DNA of 64,000 nucleotides from Serinus canaria (GCF_022539315.1 NC_066313.1:72729934-72793933); one strand, 5' to 3'; shown: positions 12,681 through 24,766, numbered from the stretch's first letter. Numbers and translations: made by a program. Notes: generated from the letters alone by a model not told the origin.

Positions 12681-15600
12681 ATCAGTCTACTTTTGGACAA
12701 GCAGCTGTATGCCAAATGTGATACCTCTCTTTCCTACGCCTAAAATGCCTGTAGGTTGCTGTTTAACCAAATGAACCCAAGGTGGAAATGTAGACTCTAC
12801 AGATACCAAGAACTAAGTGGAATTATTTACCCCATCCAAATCTTAAAACCTTCTAAAGCTCATCACTTCAGCACCAGCATAATGCTATTTTATGCTGCAT
12901 TTGGGGTGCTGCTCACACTTAACGTTTCTGACACAAACTGAACTGTTTAAACAACACAGCAAACAGATGAAATTTTGCTCTGTCAAAGTATGAACTTGTG
13001 TTCTGATGCTGTAATATTAATCACAATGTTTGTGGAAATTCTTTAGCTGATTATTTTTTCTAAACCAGAGCAGGACAATACTTTAAATTGCAGCTATTTG
13101 CACAGTTTCAGAGCTGATGCTGGGGACACGACTGTGATACTTGTCAGCTTTGTTTTATGCAGACTGATGCAAACACAGTATATGGATTTTAATTCCCAAG
13201 CTATTTATGATCTCCTCTGCTTAAATTATAAATTTCATCAGAAAAAAAAACCTCCCTGAATCTCAGATGAGACTTCTGAATTTTACCATCTTTCCAGTCA
13301 AAATATTAGTTCTAGTATGATTTGACTGCTTAACTAGACATTTATCAGAGATAATTTGAAATACTTGGGAAAGAAGAATTTAAATGTCTTTTCTCTAACG
13401 TAATTGCAGCTTCAGACATGTGAGGAGACTAAAACCAAACAAGTTTGCTTTATTTCTGGTCTGTTCTGCTAAAAATGATTGGATATCTCTCATTGCAAGT
13501 ATGCTGTGAACTATGAAAGTTAAATTCATTTACAGGGAGGGATCACTTCTTTTACAGATTACGATATATGGAAAGTGGCATATATGTTTAAATCCTGATT
13601 CATAGTGGACAACAGAACCTACAAATTTAAATAAAAAGGATAGCCTAGGTTTAGGAATTAAGTCTATAGTTTTACTTATTAGATCTAAGAAAACCTCAGC
13701 AACATAGCACAGCTCTGTTCAAATAGGCTATTTTAAAGGAGTGGTTTTCTTTGCAGTGATTTTTTTTCACCAGGGGATATCGCTACATATTTTTTGGATG
13801 TCTTATTTCAATAAAGTCAATATGGCATAGATTTATGGGGCTGAAAAGGTGACAGGTTTGCTGTATGATTACACTACAGTTCTAACAGTGTGTTAATTTA
13901 AGATCACAGATTACACATAATGGTTTATGGCATTTTGATGGATCAAAGGAAAACATATAGGTAGGTTTGAACATTTTTTTTTATATCACCGCTTTCATGG
14001 GAACTTCCAAAGTCTGCAGTTTTCATTTGAGGCTGGAAAGAAAAAAAATAAATTTCCATCAAAAAAATATCCCTATTTTTGAAATACTCTAAAATAAATT
14101 TTCACTAGAAATTACACCTGAGTGTCATTGATTATTATCTAGTCACATTGTCTTCAAATTCAAAACACATTCAGAGGAAGCTGGTTATTTCTTCAACTGC
14201 AAGATCTAAGAATATTTTTCATTTTTATATGATTTAGATTTTATAATTTATGTCCTGCATAAGGCCCAATATTTCACTATTTTGATAGTGTATCTGCTAA
14301 TATTGGAAAATCTACTTTATTATACGTATAGAACTTGCTGAACTGCTTTGTTGTGTGGGCGAGAATTGAATTTTTTCACTTAATGAAATTAGTCTTTTTA
14401 AATATGAGAAGACCTCACTAAAACTCTGAAGAAATTATGAAAGCATATTTTTTTCTTTTGTTCTACTTAAAAACCTTCCCTCAGAAAAAACCCTTGATAT
14501 ACCTTGAAAGTGATAATCCACCAAAACACTCTCAGTGAAGCATTGGTTGACTGATGTTTTTCTACATAGGTTACTGAAAGTACATGATGAGGAAAAGTTG
14601 TATTCCCTCCTTCTCAACATCTGTTCTGTCACTCTTCCTTCTTGTATATGTACACTTGCATTGTACTCATACAGCTAATTTTCACAAATTCCAGGCAAGA
14701 GAATGGGATCCACATGAAATATCAGGGTACTCTGCTTAGTACAGCAGCAAAGATTAATTCATTCTAGCAGGTTTTTTTCAGAAAGCATCCAGCAGGCTTT
14801 TTCAGACAGCACATTTGACTTTAGCTGACTCTTCCCTTAATGCTTTTTTTCAAGGCTGCAGGAAGGATATTTGAGTACATAGAGCAGAAGTTCACAAAAA
14901 GCAGCTTTCAAGCTGCTCTTAGAGAAAAGAGCACTTTTAATGCAAGTCCCAAAAAAAGAAATTGTTTTCTTAAGAATAACTGTCTTCTGCAGCTTCTGCT
15001 AAACCAGCTTGACAAAGAAGATAACACCATGACTAAAATATTTTTACTTTGTTATAGTCAGTTTGAATAATAAAAAAAAAAAAGATTCACAAGTTTATTC
15101 ATATTTCCTAATGATACATAAAGGTAAGAAGCACTTAAACAATGAATACTGATGCAGAAACTCAGACTGTAAAATCAATATATCAGTTCAGTGGAGCTGA
15201 GCTTTTCTCTAATGCTGCTGTTCCAGCAGTAGAGTTTACCTTCTGAATTATATATGTATTGACCTAATTACATAAATATTGACTTTGCTTTATATGAAGC
15301 TTTTTTCAGTCTCGGTGTAATTACAATGTCAATATTTGTTGTATGTAATAACACTGAATTTAGACTTGTTAATTTTGATTGATAGTGGCATGCCACAAGT
15401 TATTATATGGGATAAGACAGTCTACAAGCATGCACAGCAGATGCAAGCAGCTGACAATGCTACCAAATTTCAGTCTGTCTCTAAGACCTTCTGTTTCCCA
15501 TGTTTAATCAGGCAGAGGAAATATAACGGGTGATTACATCCTTGTTCCATAAGAGTACTGTTTTGAGGTGGAGAAATATTTACCCTAGTTAAAAAAAAAA

Positions 15601-16145
15601 TTAAATTAAGTACAAATATTCAGCCAGGAACTCAGTAAAAGGGTTCCTGTTTAAAGTTAGCTTTAGAGCTTTTCCTTACAATATTGTAAAGTCTATTTAA
15701 ATTGTGCCAAGATGGAGGTTTTATATAGCAACAACTATATTTTTTTCTGCATACCTTCCGTGACTTATACATAACTTTGCAATAATATTGGGACCCAGAC
15801 ACAAGAAATTTCACATTAAATTATTTCCTTTTTCTTCAAATCCAAGAAAGACGTGAGCAGTGGACTTTTAGGTACTACTGGGACTTGCAAAACTGTTCAC
15901 TTCAGTCTATAAATGTGTGTTGAGATATACTTCTACAAGAACAACTTTGTTCAGAGTTGGCAGACCTCAGAAATGCTTTCAACGATGAATAGCCCTATAG
16001 TATAGTGCATATTTCTAGATGCAATTATAAAGCATTACAATTTGGCAGTAACATGAGAACTAGAAACCAAACTGTGACAGCCTGTGCACTGAGGATATTT
16101 AAATTTTTTCTAGCTATAATATGTTGCCAGTAGTGACAAGGCATG
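12681..16145. other. AT-rich DNA, no gene seen
   Basis: No exon or recognised repeat. It includes a distant 10-bp inverted pair (AAATATTGAC near 15272 and its complement near 15328), too small to interpret. The short open frames here have no recognisable content. Confidence 0.45.
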
Positions 16146-16149
16146 CATC

Positions 16150-16330
16150 ATACTGTATTTTCTTATTTGTCTCAGCAGGGATGCCAGACAAGACGAACCT
16201 CAGTGACGTAAAGCAAATCCATCAAACCCACGATGGCAGCACTTTAGACACAACTGGAGCAGGATGTACAGCAATGGCCGATGACATGACATTTATGCTG
16301 ATTAGTTTGGTAATACTGTTTCCAGTCTTT
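16150..16330 (+). other. CpG-containing segment, candidate exon or conserved element
   Basis: A T/C-rich run ending in TTTGTCTCAGCAG at about 16179 makes a good splice-acceptor-like edge. It is followed by about 100 bases that hold at least four CpG dinucleotides (GACGAA, GACGTA, CACGAT, GCCGAT), while the surrounding kilobases have almost none. One plus-strand frame stays open to 16354. It would encode a polar stretch beginning MPDKTNLSDVKQ, then a hydrophobic end. TGACGTAA, a cAMP-response-element-like word, lies at 16204-16211. I do not recognise the peptide. It could be an exon, a conserved regulatory element or chance. Confidence 0.3.
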
Positions 16331-16630
16331 GGTAACTGCTTATTTCTGCCTTGATATATCTATCTCATTGTCATCTATTTATCCCTACTCACAAGCCTGG
16401 AATAAGGGATCTGGTGAATATAGCAATATTTATGGTATCTTGTATAAGATCAGCCAGTGATCTTAGCCCTGAATATTAACAAAGAGTTTTGTGTAATATT
16501 TTATCTGTGTTTTTTTTAAACACTTGTATAGTCGTAAAAAGTCATGTTTTCTATTTAATATTTTATGTTGAAAAGAAGTTGTCTATGATAATCTTTCTCT
16601 TAAAAGCAATTTGTAAAAAAAGAGCATTAC
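16331..16630. other. AT-rich DNA, no feature seen
   Basis: AT-rich stretch between the CpG-containing segment and the CR1 end. Confidence 0.45.
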
Positions 16631-17424
16631 CAAGTTTGAAACAGTCTCTGGAAATCATCTAGACCAACCCTGTGCTCATAGTAGACTCACTTCTTGCAAG
16701 TTTCCTAAGACCAAGTTCAGTTGACATTGGAATGTCTCCAAGGAGGGAGACTTTACTGACTCCCTGGGCTAACTGTACTAGTGCTTTAACACTCCTAGCA
16801 GATATTTTTTAGCTACTGTATTTCAGCTTGTGCCTCTTGCCCGTTTTGCCCACTGAGTCCTGTCACACACCAAAGACAAGAGTTTGGCTCCATCTTCTTT
16901 GCTCCCTTTATCAGGTATTTATACATTTTCAAAAGATCCCACTCTGCATCTTCTCCAGGCCAAACAAGCCCAGCTGTCTCAGCCACTCCTTGCACAAGTT
17001 TTGTTCCCATACCTTAGAAATCTTCATGTCCTTTGCAGGAATCCGTCCACTATCCCCATGTCTCTCTTGTCATTGTCCTTGAGAAATCAGACCTGAATAT
17101 AACACTGTAGATGTGTCTCACTAGTGGAGAACAGAGGGGAAGGATCACCTTCTTTGACCTGCTGATATTTTTCCTGATTCAGCTCAGAAGGTAGTCAGTT
17201 GTTTTTGCTGCAAGGGCACAGTATGATCTCTTTTTCAGCTTGGTGTCCCTTAGGACCACAAGGTCCTTCTGTGCAAAACTGCTTTTCAACCAGCAGACAC
17301 CAACCTGTTGCAGTTGTATGGGGTCATTCCTCCCCAGGAGGGGGATTTGGCATTTCCCTTTCTTGAACTTTCTGAGATTCCTATCAAGCCAATTCCTCAG
17401 TCTCTCTGGGTCCCTCTGAATTCA
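16631..17424 (-). mobile_element. CR1 LINE 3' fragment (minus strand)
   Basis: Read on the minus strand, the right-hand part corresponds to the older CR1 3' UTR (for example CTGGGTCCCTCTGAATTC near 17407 and TTCTCCAGGCCAAACAAGCC near 16950 on the plus strand). It ends leftward near 16631 with the CR1 terminal block containing ATCATCTAGACCAACC. It is about 790 bp, the longest CR1 in the window. It is heavily diverged, so it is an old insertion. Only non-coding 3' sequence remains, with no reverse transcriptase region. Confidence 0.85.
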
Positions 17425-17429
17425 GAATT

Positions 17430-17625
17430 TTTTTATCATTCAGAAAAACCTATGTTAGATCCTATATATGAATATGATAGCTGATTTTACTTAGAGATAA
17501 CAGCAAGGTTAGCATTCAGTGTTGGATTAAGGTATCTTAACATATATGTCAACATACAGATATTTAAGTAGGTGCTTTTCAAAAGCTTTAAAGCTTTAAC
17601 TGTAGTCATTGGATTCACTTCCTAA
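17430..17625. other. AT-rich DNA, no feature seen
   Basis: AT-rich gap between the CR1 and the next unclassified block. Confidence 0.45.
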
Positions 17626-17629
17626 AATC

Positions 17630-18110
17630 CCAACAAGTGCCCGTTGTGATGCTCAAAAAAACCCCACCTGGTGTCCACTACTGTTCTGAATGGCCTCAGG
17701 TCTTTCTCTGGGCACAGCCCTTTGTCAACACAGGCAGTGAAGCCCAGTGCATTTTTCAGCTCATACAAAGACAGACACCCAAAAAAGCAACTCAGTTGCC
17801 CGAAAAGAAAAGACTGATGCCACCTAAGATTTCTTGGAGTATCCAAGACATCCTCAGGGGACTGGCATATATGATGCAGGACTTCTGAGATGTTCCAGAG
17901 GCTTCCTTAAATGGGAGCCATGGGGAGTGGCAGCTGGCAGCTAAGTGGGACATCCTTACTCAGACAGATCTAGACATTCACATGTGGGCCCAAGAATCAT
18001 ACACCAAATATTACTGGTAGCTTAGATATCTGGTTGGAGTGGTGACACTCCAATGGATGCAAACCTGAATCACAACAATCCCAGCTCAAGTTCCTATGCT
18101 TCATAAAGTG
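17630..18110. repeat. Unclassified interspersed repeat candidate
   Basis: A GC-richer block with no CR1 tail. It gives me the impression of a dispersed avian repeat, but I cannot name it. It shares ATCCAAGACATCCT with 12.64 kb. An 83-codon frame (17637-17888, plus strand) runs through it without a recognisable domain. Edges are placed by composition only. Confidence 0.35.
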
Positions 18111-20280
18111 AGGCAAGCAGTACTGCCTGAGTGTGCTGCAGTACTAATGGTACATTATATATTACTGCTATAAAATTTGATTTTTCTGCCATGACTAATT
18201 ATTGTGTCAATTTAACCAAGAAGTATTTAAAAATATTTTGTAGTTATTACTCTAGTAGAGTATTTTGCAAGAGGAAAGAAAACCACCTGTTCGTATTGTA
18301 TGTATTCTTATGATAACTAGAAGTCTTTCTAGACAAAAAATGTTTCTCTGAGACTAATATAAAGAAACATACATAAATATTTTTATTCCCAAACGTATAT
18401 GTTAGTCATTAACACACACAGTATAACATACAGTATAATAAAGAGGTAAACTGATATAACAGTTAGGAAAGCAAGTGAACATTTCTATGAACAATTCCAC
18501 TCCCAGATAAATACCATTATTAGGCATGTGTGCCAGAGTGTACATTTTGTTGACCTCTTTTTTCCTTTGCAGATTTTGCAAATCAATCTTTCAAATTCAC
18601 TTGTCTTGTTTACTTGAAATTATGACATTGGTAATTCAGGGAAAGAAAATGTGAATTCATTCTTTTCCTTCGTAAAGTCAATTCACACACATAATCAATC
18701 CAGTTTGGCAACTTTTTTTTGAACAGTGGCCAGTATCAGTCACTTCAGTGAAAATAGAATAAGGCTTTGAAAAGGAGACACAGAAATGCAGAAAAGAAAT
18801 ACACAATTACTCATTACTCAGAGTTTTATTTCTGTCCTGAAGCACTTTGTTTCCATTCCTAACTTTTGTGTGTTGTTCAAGACCTTAAAAAGAGAAATAG
18901 TCCAGGAACAGTAGATTTTTCTATAGAATCTAGGAAACACAAGCCTCATTTCCAAATACTGATAGTAATTAGTCCTAAGACCTCCTCAGATATATGTGAA
19001 TTACTAGTCTGTAATACTCCTTTCTTTTGGTTTTCTTGGCTATTCTCATTATCTTCAACACTGTACCTACACAGAATAACTTCCAAGATTCCTTTTGGAG
19101 TAGAAAATTAGGTTTCTCCTTCCCAAACACAAATGAAAAAACTTGTAGCAATATGAATAAAAGTGTCAGGTCTGGAGATTTCTCACTCACAATTCTGCCA
19201 TGAGACCTCATCCACCCTCCTGTTCCATCCATCTCTAGGCATCACTGCACACTCCACATCATTGCTTAGAGTCATACATCTGCCAGGCTGCATCAAGATT
19301 TTTTCATTAAATCTACCATGCTATGAAGAAATATTCTAGTTTCTTAAAGAACTATCATATAATCACTAAAATACGTCAGAGCAAGGAGAAGGGAGGCAAG
19401 GCTGTTTGACAATCTGTCCCAATCTGACAACTTGCAATGGAGGTATCATTGCATGAAAATGTGGGAACCTTGAGAATATTCTGTATAACTCCACATTTTG
19501 AAGGCAGGGGGAAAACAAAAGACCAAAAAGCCCTGATGTTGCTGTGCGATGCTAAAGCAAACAATGGAAAGAGGAATAGCACTGAACAGAAACATGAAGA
19601 ATGCTCTAGAGAAGCCAAGATGAGAAACAGGAGAAAAAAAAGTTAAGCTGGAGATTGTGGTAATGGATGGAGTATAAAAGCATCTCCATCCACATAAAAT
19701 GATGGACTGGTCACAGTAGGTATGTGAGTAAGCTGGGTCAATTGCCTGGGCATGCAGAAGCTTTTCCCAGCATGAGGTCTCACAGGCTGCACAGGGCTGC
19801 CTCTGAGCTCCTCAGATGACCTCAGAAATGACACATAGGTCTTGCTTCCTCTCTTTCATTTGTTTATACTGGGGCATTTTTAATAGTTGGAATCTTCTCC
19901 ATATTTCCCAGAACATTTGGTTAATATGATTTTGGCTTTATTTTGCCTTCATTTAAATAATCTTTTCACGCATTATACCTGTTATGGTCTAAGATAGGAA
20001 TGCTTTACTCAAAGTGCACTATTTCTCAGGCAGACACTCACTCACAGACTGATCATACTAAAATTGCAATATTATAGTTTTGTAGCTGGCCTCAGTACTT
20101 TTTTTTTTAAAATATCAACCATAAAAACAAAGCCTTGCAAGAAAAAATTTCTTGGAGGACAGTCTGGTTACTTACAATAAAATTCCAGGAAAGAAATAAT
20201 TCTAAAAAAACATAACACTTCAGAAATCCATAATATTTTTATTTGATAAAATAAAAACATTCCTCTTCTACCCTGAGATC
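18111..20280. other. AT-rich DNA, no gene seen
   Basis: No exon or recognised repeat. Overlapping short open frames on both strands at 18.9-19.8 kb show no recognisable family. Confidence 0.45.
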
Positions 20281-20404
20281 AAGAGAGACCCTATATGTAG
20301 CACACCCATTTGTTAGGGAAGCCTGCTGCCTCCCTGGGTATAGCCCTCAGGTCATTGTCCATTACTGGATTTCCAGGAAGCCCAAGGTCAATCAAAAAGA
20401 CTAA
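20281..20404. other. Unclassified flank of CR1
   Basis: Moderately GC-rich sequence directly upstream of the recognisable CR1. It may be a more 5' part of the same element, diverged or rearranged, or an unrelated fragment. Confidence 0.3.
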
Positions 20405-20843
20405 GGTGCCCCAGAGTGTCCAGAGAAGTACAAGGGAGCTGGTGACAGGTCTGGAGTGTCTGAGGGAGCTGGGATTGTTTAGCCTAGAGAAAAGGAGGCT
20501 CAGAGGAGACCTTATCACACTACAAATTCCAGAGAAGATGTCGTACGAAGGTGGGGGTCGGCGTCTCCTCCCAGGAAACCACCGACAGAATGAGGGGACA
20601 CAGCCTCAAGCTGTGCCAAGAAAGGCTTAGATTGTATATCAGGAGTAATTTCTTCATGGAAAGGGTTGTTACACATTGGGATGGACTGCCCAGTGAGGTG
20701 ATGGAATCACTATCCCCAAAGATATTTAAAGACATGTAGATGTGACACTTAGGGACAAGGTTTAGTGACGGATTTGGCAGTGCTGGGTTAACAGCTGGAC
20801 TCGAGGATCTTAAGGCTCTTTTCCAGGCTAAGTGATTCTATAA
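20405..20843 (+). mobile_element. CR1 LINE 3' fragment (plus strand)
   Basis: Contains the typical CR1 3' UTR order: GAGGGAGCTGGGATTGTTTAG, AGGTGGGGGTCGG, TTCTTCATGGAAAGGGTTGT, TTTAAAGACATGTAGATGTG, then a tail ending GTGATTCTATAATT. Compared with the CR1 layout I remember, about 20 bases seem to be missing after GGTCTGGAG near 20457. The open frames on both strands here (about 106 and 71 codons) lie in CR1 non-coding sequence and are not genes. Confidence 0.93.
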
Positions 20844-20849
20844 TTTTTG

Positions 20850-21635
20850 ACTTTCTATTTCTATTTTCTGTAGATGTACCTGTGTTTTTAAATGCGCTTG
20901 TATCTCCTGGGGAAAAGGTACTGACTGGAGTACTTATTCTCATAACTAATGTCCTAGCACTTTAAATAAACATTTCAAGGTGACAGCTTTTCCTGTGTGT
21001 GGCTGGTGAAAGAGAAGAAGAAGCACCTGTTTCCTGGGAAAGCAAATATCATGGTTCTTTTCATGAATAATAAAAGATGATGCATAATTACAGCTATGTA
21101 AAAGGTTACCTTTTTATTTCTTTCTGTAGGTAGATATGCATATACTTTCTTTACTACTCTGTACCTGTATATTTATATGCTAAAATAATATTCTTTTTCA
21201 GATTATAACAGTATTTAGATTAACCTATTGAAGATTTCAGATTAACCTTGTTATTTCCATATCATCTTCTCAGGATAATGAATTAAAATACGTAGTTGAA
21301 GCTATCTCTATTTATCTTCTTTTATATTCTCTTCTTCTCTGAAATAATTGTGTAAGCATTCATCTTATTTAGAAAATGGTGTGCTTTTCTATGTGCACTG
21401 AGTTACAACTGATTATAATAGGAATTAAAATAAAAGTTGTTTCTAACTATGTTACACTAAAAAAGCTAGTGACTCTTGAAAAATCCAGATTTTCTTCTTT
21501 AAAACCTCAGCAAAATTAACTGAGTTTTAACTCTTAGTTCTTTCTTTCTGATGATACATGAACAAATTTTAGGAGAAAATATTTGCATTTCGGGCAGTTA
21601 GAAGCTTTGTCTATTTATTTTGCTACTTTTTGAAG
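20850..21635. other. AT-rich DNA, no gene seen
   Basis: No recognisable exon or repeat. Confidence 0.45.
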
Positions 21636-21639
21636 TGAA

Positions 21640-22130
21640 ATGCTGCCGACAGTATACCTGGTACCCCATGAGGCTCTTTTCCAGTTCACACTGAGGAGGA
21701 AGCTCATGCTGAGCTTCTGTGGCTGGGAGGACTCGGTCGATGCCTCTCATCACCCCTCACAGTGCAGAGGGCTGTGCTAAGATCACCTGCTGTGCATGCC
21801 TAATTTAGGTGTCACAACTAAGAGTCTCCAGGTTTGTCGAGCAGACCAAATCCATTGTTGGTCTCTTGAATGTAAGTCACACAGAGGTCTTTCTCTGTGG
21901 CAGTTTCTGATTTTCCTGCTCCTCTCAATGTCGCTCTCTTTCCCATTTGAGCTGGCACAAGAGTTTACAGGATCACGCAGTGAAACTGGCCAGGGTATTT
22001 CTGACTCCAAGGATCTCCTTGATCCAGTACACCTTGCATCTTCAAAGACAATGCTGCTGGTACAATGGATGGTGTGACCATGGTGCTCCTGAAATTTTGG
22101 CCACATATTTATACAGGTGGACACAACATT
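21640..22130. other. GC-richer unclassified block
   Basis: Composition rises above its flanks. A 113-codon frame on the minus strand (21783-22124) and a 93-codon frame on the plus strand (21796-22077) overlap, and neither has a recognisable domain. On the minus strand a TATAAATA word lies near the right edge, so a worn LTR is possible. I found no terminal TG/CA pair or target-site duplication to support that. Confidence 0.3.
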
Positions 22131-22139
22131 AGAGACAAA

Positions 22140-22590
22140 AAAACCACTTAAATAGCATTAAAAAGTACTGCAAAGTTGTTTTCATTACTGTGTTATGTGT
22201 GACAATTCATAGTTTAGCTTCTAAGGCAGGCCATTGAAATATCGTAGTAAAGTCTGATTTTATTCATGCCACACATGAAAGTGTATAACAGATCTCTCTT
22301 GCTGATGGGCAAAAACAGACTGCTCAATACATACATCAGTGTGCCTTACCATGAGTCATTTCTCTTCCTTGTATCTGTCTTTAGGGGATTGGAATTGTAT
22401 AGAATGTGCTTTCCTGTTTACTTTCAGTTCATCTTATTTATAAGTATAGCTAACACCTTTGTGATGGCTGTTAAAAATATTTTTCATGTCTGTTTACATC
22501 CCTGCTTTTTGGTAGAACAGAGGTGTTCGTGAAACCCATGTATTTCACCTTCTGTATTATAAAAAACCAAACAAACACAGTTTATCAACT
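22140..22590. other. AT-rich DNA, no gene seen
   Basis: An 88-codon plus-strand frame (22266-22532) ends about 60 bases before the poly(A) run. It has no recognisable domain and no polyadenylation signal follows it, so a retrocopy is not supported. Confidence 0.4.
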
Positions 22591-22593
22591 GAC

Positions 22594-22621
<28 letters not shown>
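22594..22621. repeat. Poly(A) tract, 28 A
   Basis: Uninterrupted run of about 28 A. CR1, the main avian LINE, does not make poly(A) tails, so long pure A runs are less expected here than in mammals. No AATAAA just upstream and no flanking direct repeat were seen. Confidence 0.92.
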
Positions 22622-22626
<5 letters not shown>

Positions 22627-22629
22627 TGC

Positions 22630-23695
22630 CAGGCCTTCAGAAAGGTAAAAAGCAACATTATCCTGAAGCTAAAAGGTTGCTTGTCATGTATATCTTTAGC
22701 AAGTTATAAAAAATATGTTTTTAGTTTCAGAACAATATCAGACTAGAAATTAGGGCATAGGCCATCTCCTTTTAGACATTTGTGATGTTGCTGAATTCCA
22801 TGGATTTAACTGTATACATACTTTTGACTTCCTAATATCTACATGCAAAATTGAATTGATACACTTAATACAATATGATTGTTTTCAGAAAAGCATCACA
22901 AAATTACAGGCAATAGCAATTTGTATTTCTCTGCTCTCTCCTGGTTATATGTACGCCATAACAAATAATAAATACATTTAGAAAATAAAGATTTATATTG
23001 TGAACCCTTACCTTTGTGATTCTTAGGAAAAATTATGAAAAATGTGACTTGGTGATAAATTTCAGCATTTCAGTAATCTAAATATATGGGAAAGAGGAAA
23101 TTAGATAGTTTTTATCTTTTTTAATAACTTTATAGTCAGCCTTCCACTCTTTGTATTGGTCTTAAAACTGGCAATTTCAGTCTTCAGCGTAGGGGTTATG
23201 TTGGGTGGGCAGCATCTGAGTCCTTCGAGGGGAGGAATATTACATTGATGCTTTATTCTTTCTTACTTCAGGGCTGATTTTGTCATTATGTTTGCTAAAA
23301 TGCTTTTATACCTGTGCTCTTCCTTCATTCATCTGTTGTTCCAGATTACATCTGAATCTAATATATATGGTACCATTTACATATGTTAGATGCTGCTTCT
23401 TGATTCTCTTTGTTACCCATAAAACCAGTTTTTTCCTGCTCCATAGCTACATTTCTTCAAAGACAGAGGGTCTGTTGTCTATAGCTATGGGGTCTCCAGT
23501 AGCAACCTTGTTTCCTGTCCTTTGGCATTCCATGTCTGTGCTTCCTCTACACCTCAATCTGTGTCTGCAGTTCTCTGCTCTGGCAATAAGCCTCTATTGC
23601 TCTGTGTGTTATAACATTGTCTTAGAGTCAGAAATATCTCATTCTGCATGGAATAACTGCTTGTTACTGCTGTCTATATAAAACTATTGTTGTCT
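22630..23695. other. AT-rich DNA, no gene seen
   Basis: A 133-codon plus-strand frame (23280-23681) encodes a Leu/Cys/Ser-rich hydrophobic string typical of pyrimidine-rich DNA. It has no family resemblance, so I treat it as chance. Confidence 0.45.
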
Positions 23696-23699
23696 CATG

Positions 23700-24070
23700 C
23701 AAAGATAAATGAAACTAAACCTAATTTGCCATGGTCATCAGGTCAGTCGGGAAAAAACCCTCTTGTCACAGCTAAAGTGAGCAAAACAAAGCTGCAGGCA
23801 AGTAAAGAAACATTCAGACAGCCAGTCTGAGGAGTGCCAGTCTGGACAGACTGACAACTCCATACAAAGCCATAAGGGCCACTTTAGCCATGACAGTGTC
23901 ATATTCCAAGGCTACACATTTATACCAGGGTGGTCTGATATACCTGCCTCAGCATGGCCAGATCAACTGAGTCCTCTGAAGGACTGTCCCACCTTGAAAG
24001 TGGGATTCCTCTCATCCTGAGAAAGAAATATAGGATCACAAATGTCTCTTCTGGTAAAGAAGAGATTAGT
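23700..24070. repeat. Unclassified block with internal inverted repeat
   Basis: A GC-richer block. The 19 bases at 23764-23782 pair with 23877-23895 at 15 of 19 positions, and the paired segment opens with TGTCA and closes with TGACA. Between the arms lies CAGTCTGGACAGACTG, a small palindrome. It could be part of a worn LTR or of a small DNA-transposon-like element. I do not recognise the family. Confidence 0.35.
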
Positions 24071-24079
24071 TCAGGGATA

Positions 24080-24356
24080 TCTAATAATTAATATGTGAAT
24101 TTACAAGAGAAAAAATTTACTTTTATCATGGGATTCAATCCAATTAAGTCCTTCAACCTTTTCCTTCTAGAACAAAAACTTTTTAAGTGTCACCTCTCTT
24201 CATTACTTGCACAGGGAATTTGAATACTTACCCTAGCAGGACTGGTCCCCTACATCTCCTGATACTCAGGCACCATCTGCATCTGCTGCATAGCCTTCTA
24301 CAGCAGCATGGGCCTAAAACTGCTTACAGCTTGAAACTAAGTAACCTTAAAACTAA
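24080..24356. other. AT-rich DNA, no feature seen
   Basis: No recognisable exon or repeat. Confidence 0.4.
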
Positions 24357-24392
24357 GTAAAAATAATTATGGAGGTAAAAATAATTATGGAA
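24357..24392. repeat. Short tandem duplication, 18-bp unit x2
   Basis: The 18 bases at 24357-24374 are repeated at 24375-24392 with one difference at the last base. Near-perfect slippage duplication. Confidence 0.85.
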
Positions 24393-24713
24393 AAATTCTT
24401 TTTAATGTGAGAAAGCCGGGGAAGGGTACTCTCCATATATTTCTGGAAAACTACTGGAATTTCAAATCATATTAAAGAGTTTATAAACCCACAAACATAC
24501 TTGCTTATCTAAGAAATGATCAGTTCTGTTTCAAATGTAGATATGTAATAACAAAGAAAATAAACCATTCATTACCATAGGCAAGTGAAATTTTCTTATG
24601 TCTAGTAAGATTTTAGCTTCAGTTTCATCTTAATATAATGCTAAATCTTGAAGTCAGATTTACTGATTGACAGGAAATTTACTGATTTATCAACAAAATC
24701 ATAGCCAAAAACT

Positions 24714-24766
24714 GAACCAAACCAAACCCAAAACCAAACCAAACCAAACCAACAACAACAACAAAA
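24714..24766. repeat. Simple repeat, CCAAA/AACCA then AAC units
   Basis: A tract of ACCAA-type pentamers followed by AAC trimers on the plus strand. Confidence 0.85.

Noticed and set aside
20310..20739. Frames of 62 to 106 codons on both strands
   Set aside because: They mostly overlap CR1 3' UTR sequence and its flank. CR1 encodes its proteins further 5'.
22266..22621. Possible processed retrocopy ending in A28
   Set aside because: No polyadenylation signal, no flanking direct repeat and no recognisable protein in the preceding frame.
23280..23681. 133-codon hydrophobic frame resembling a membrane protein
   Set aside because: Leu/Cys/Ser/Phe-rich output is typical of T/C-rich non-coding DNA. 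No receptor motif was recognised.
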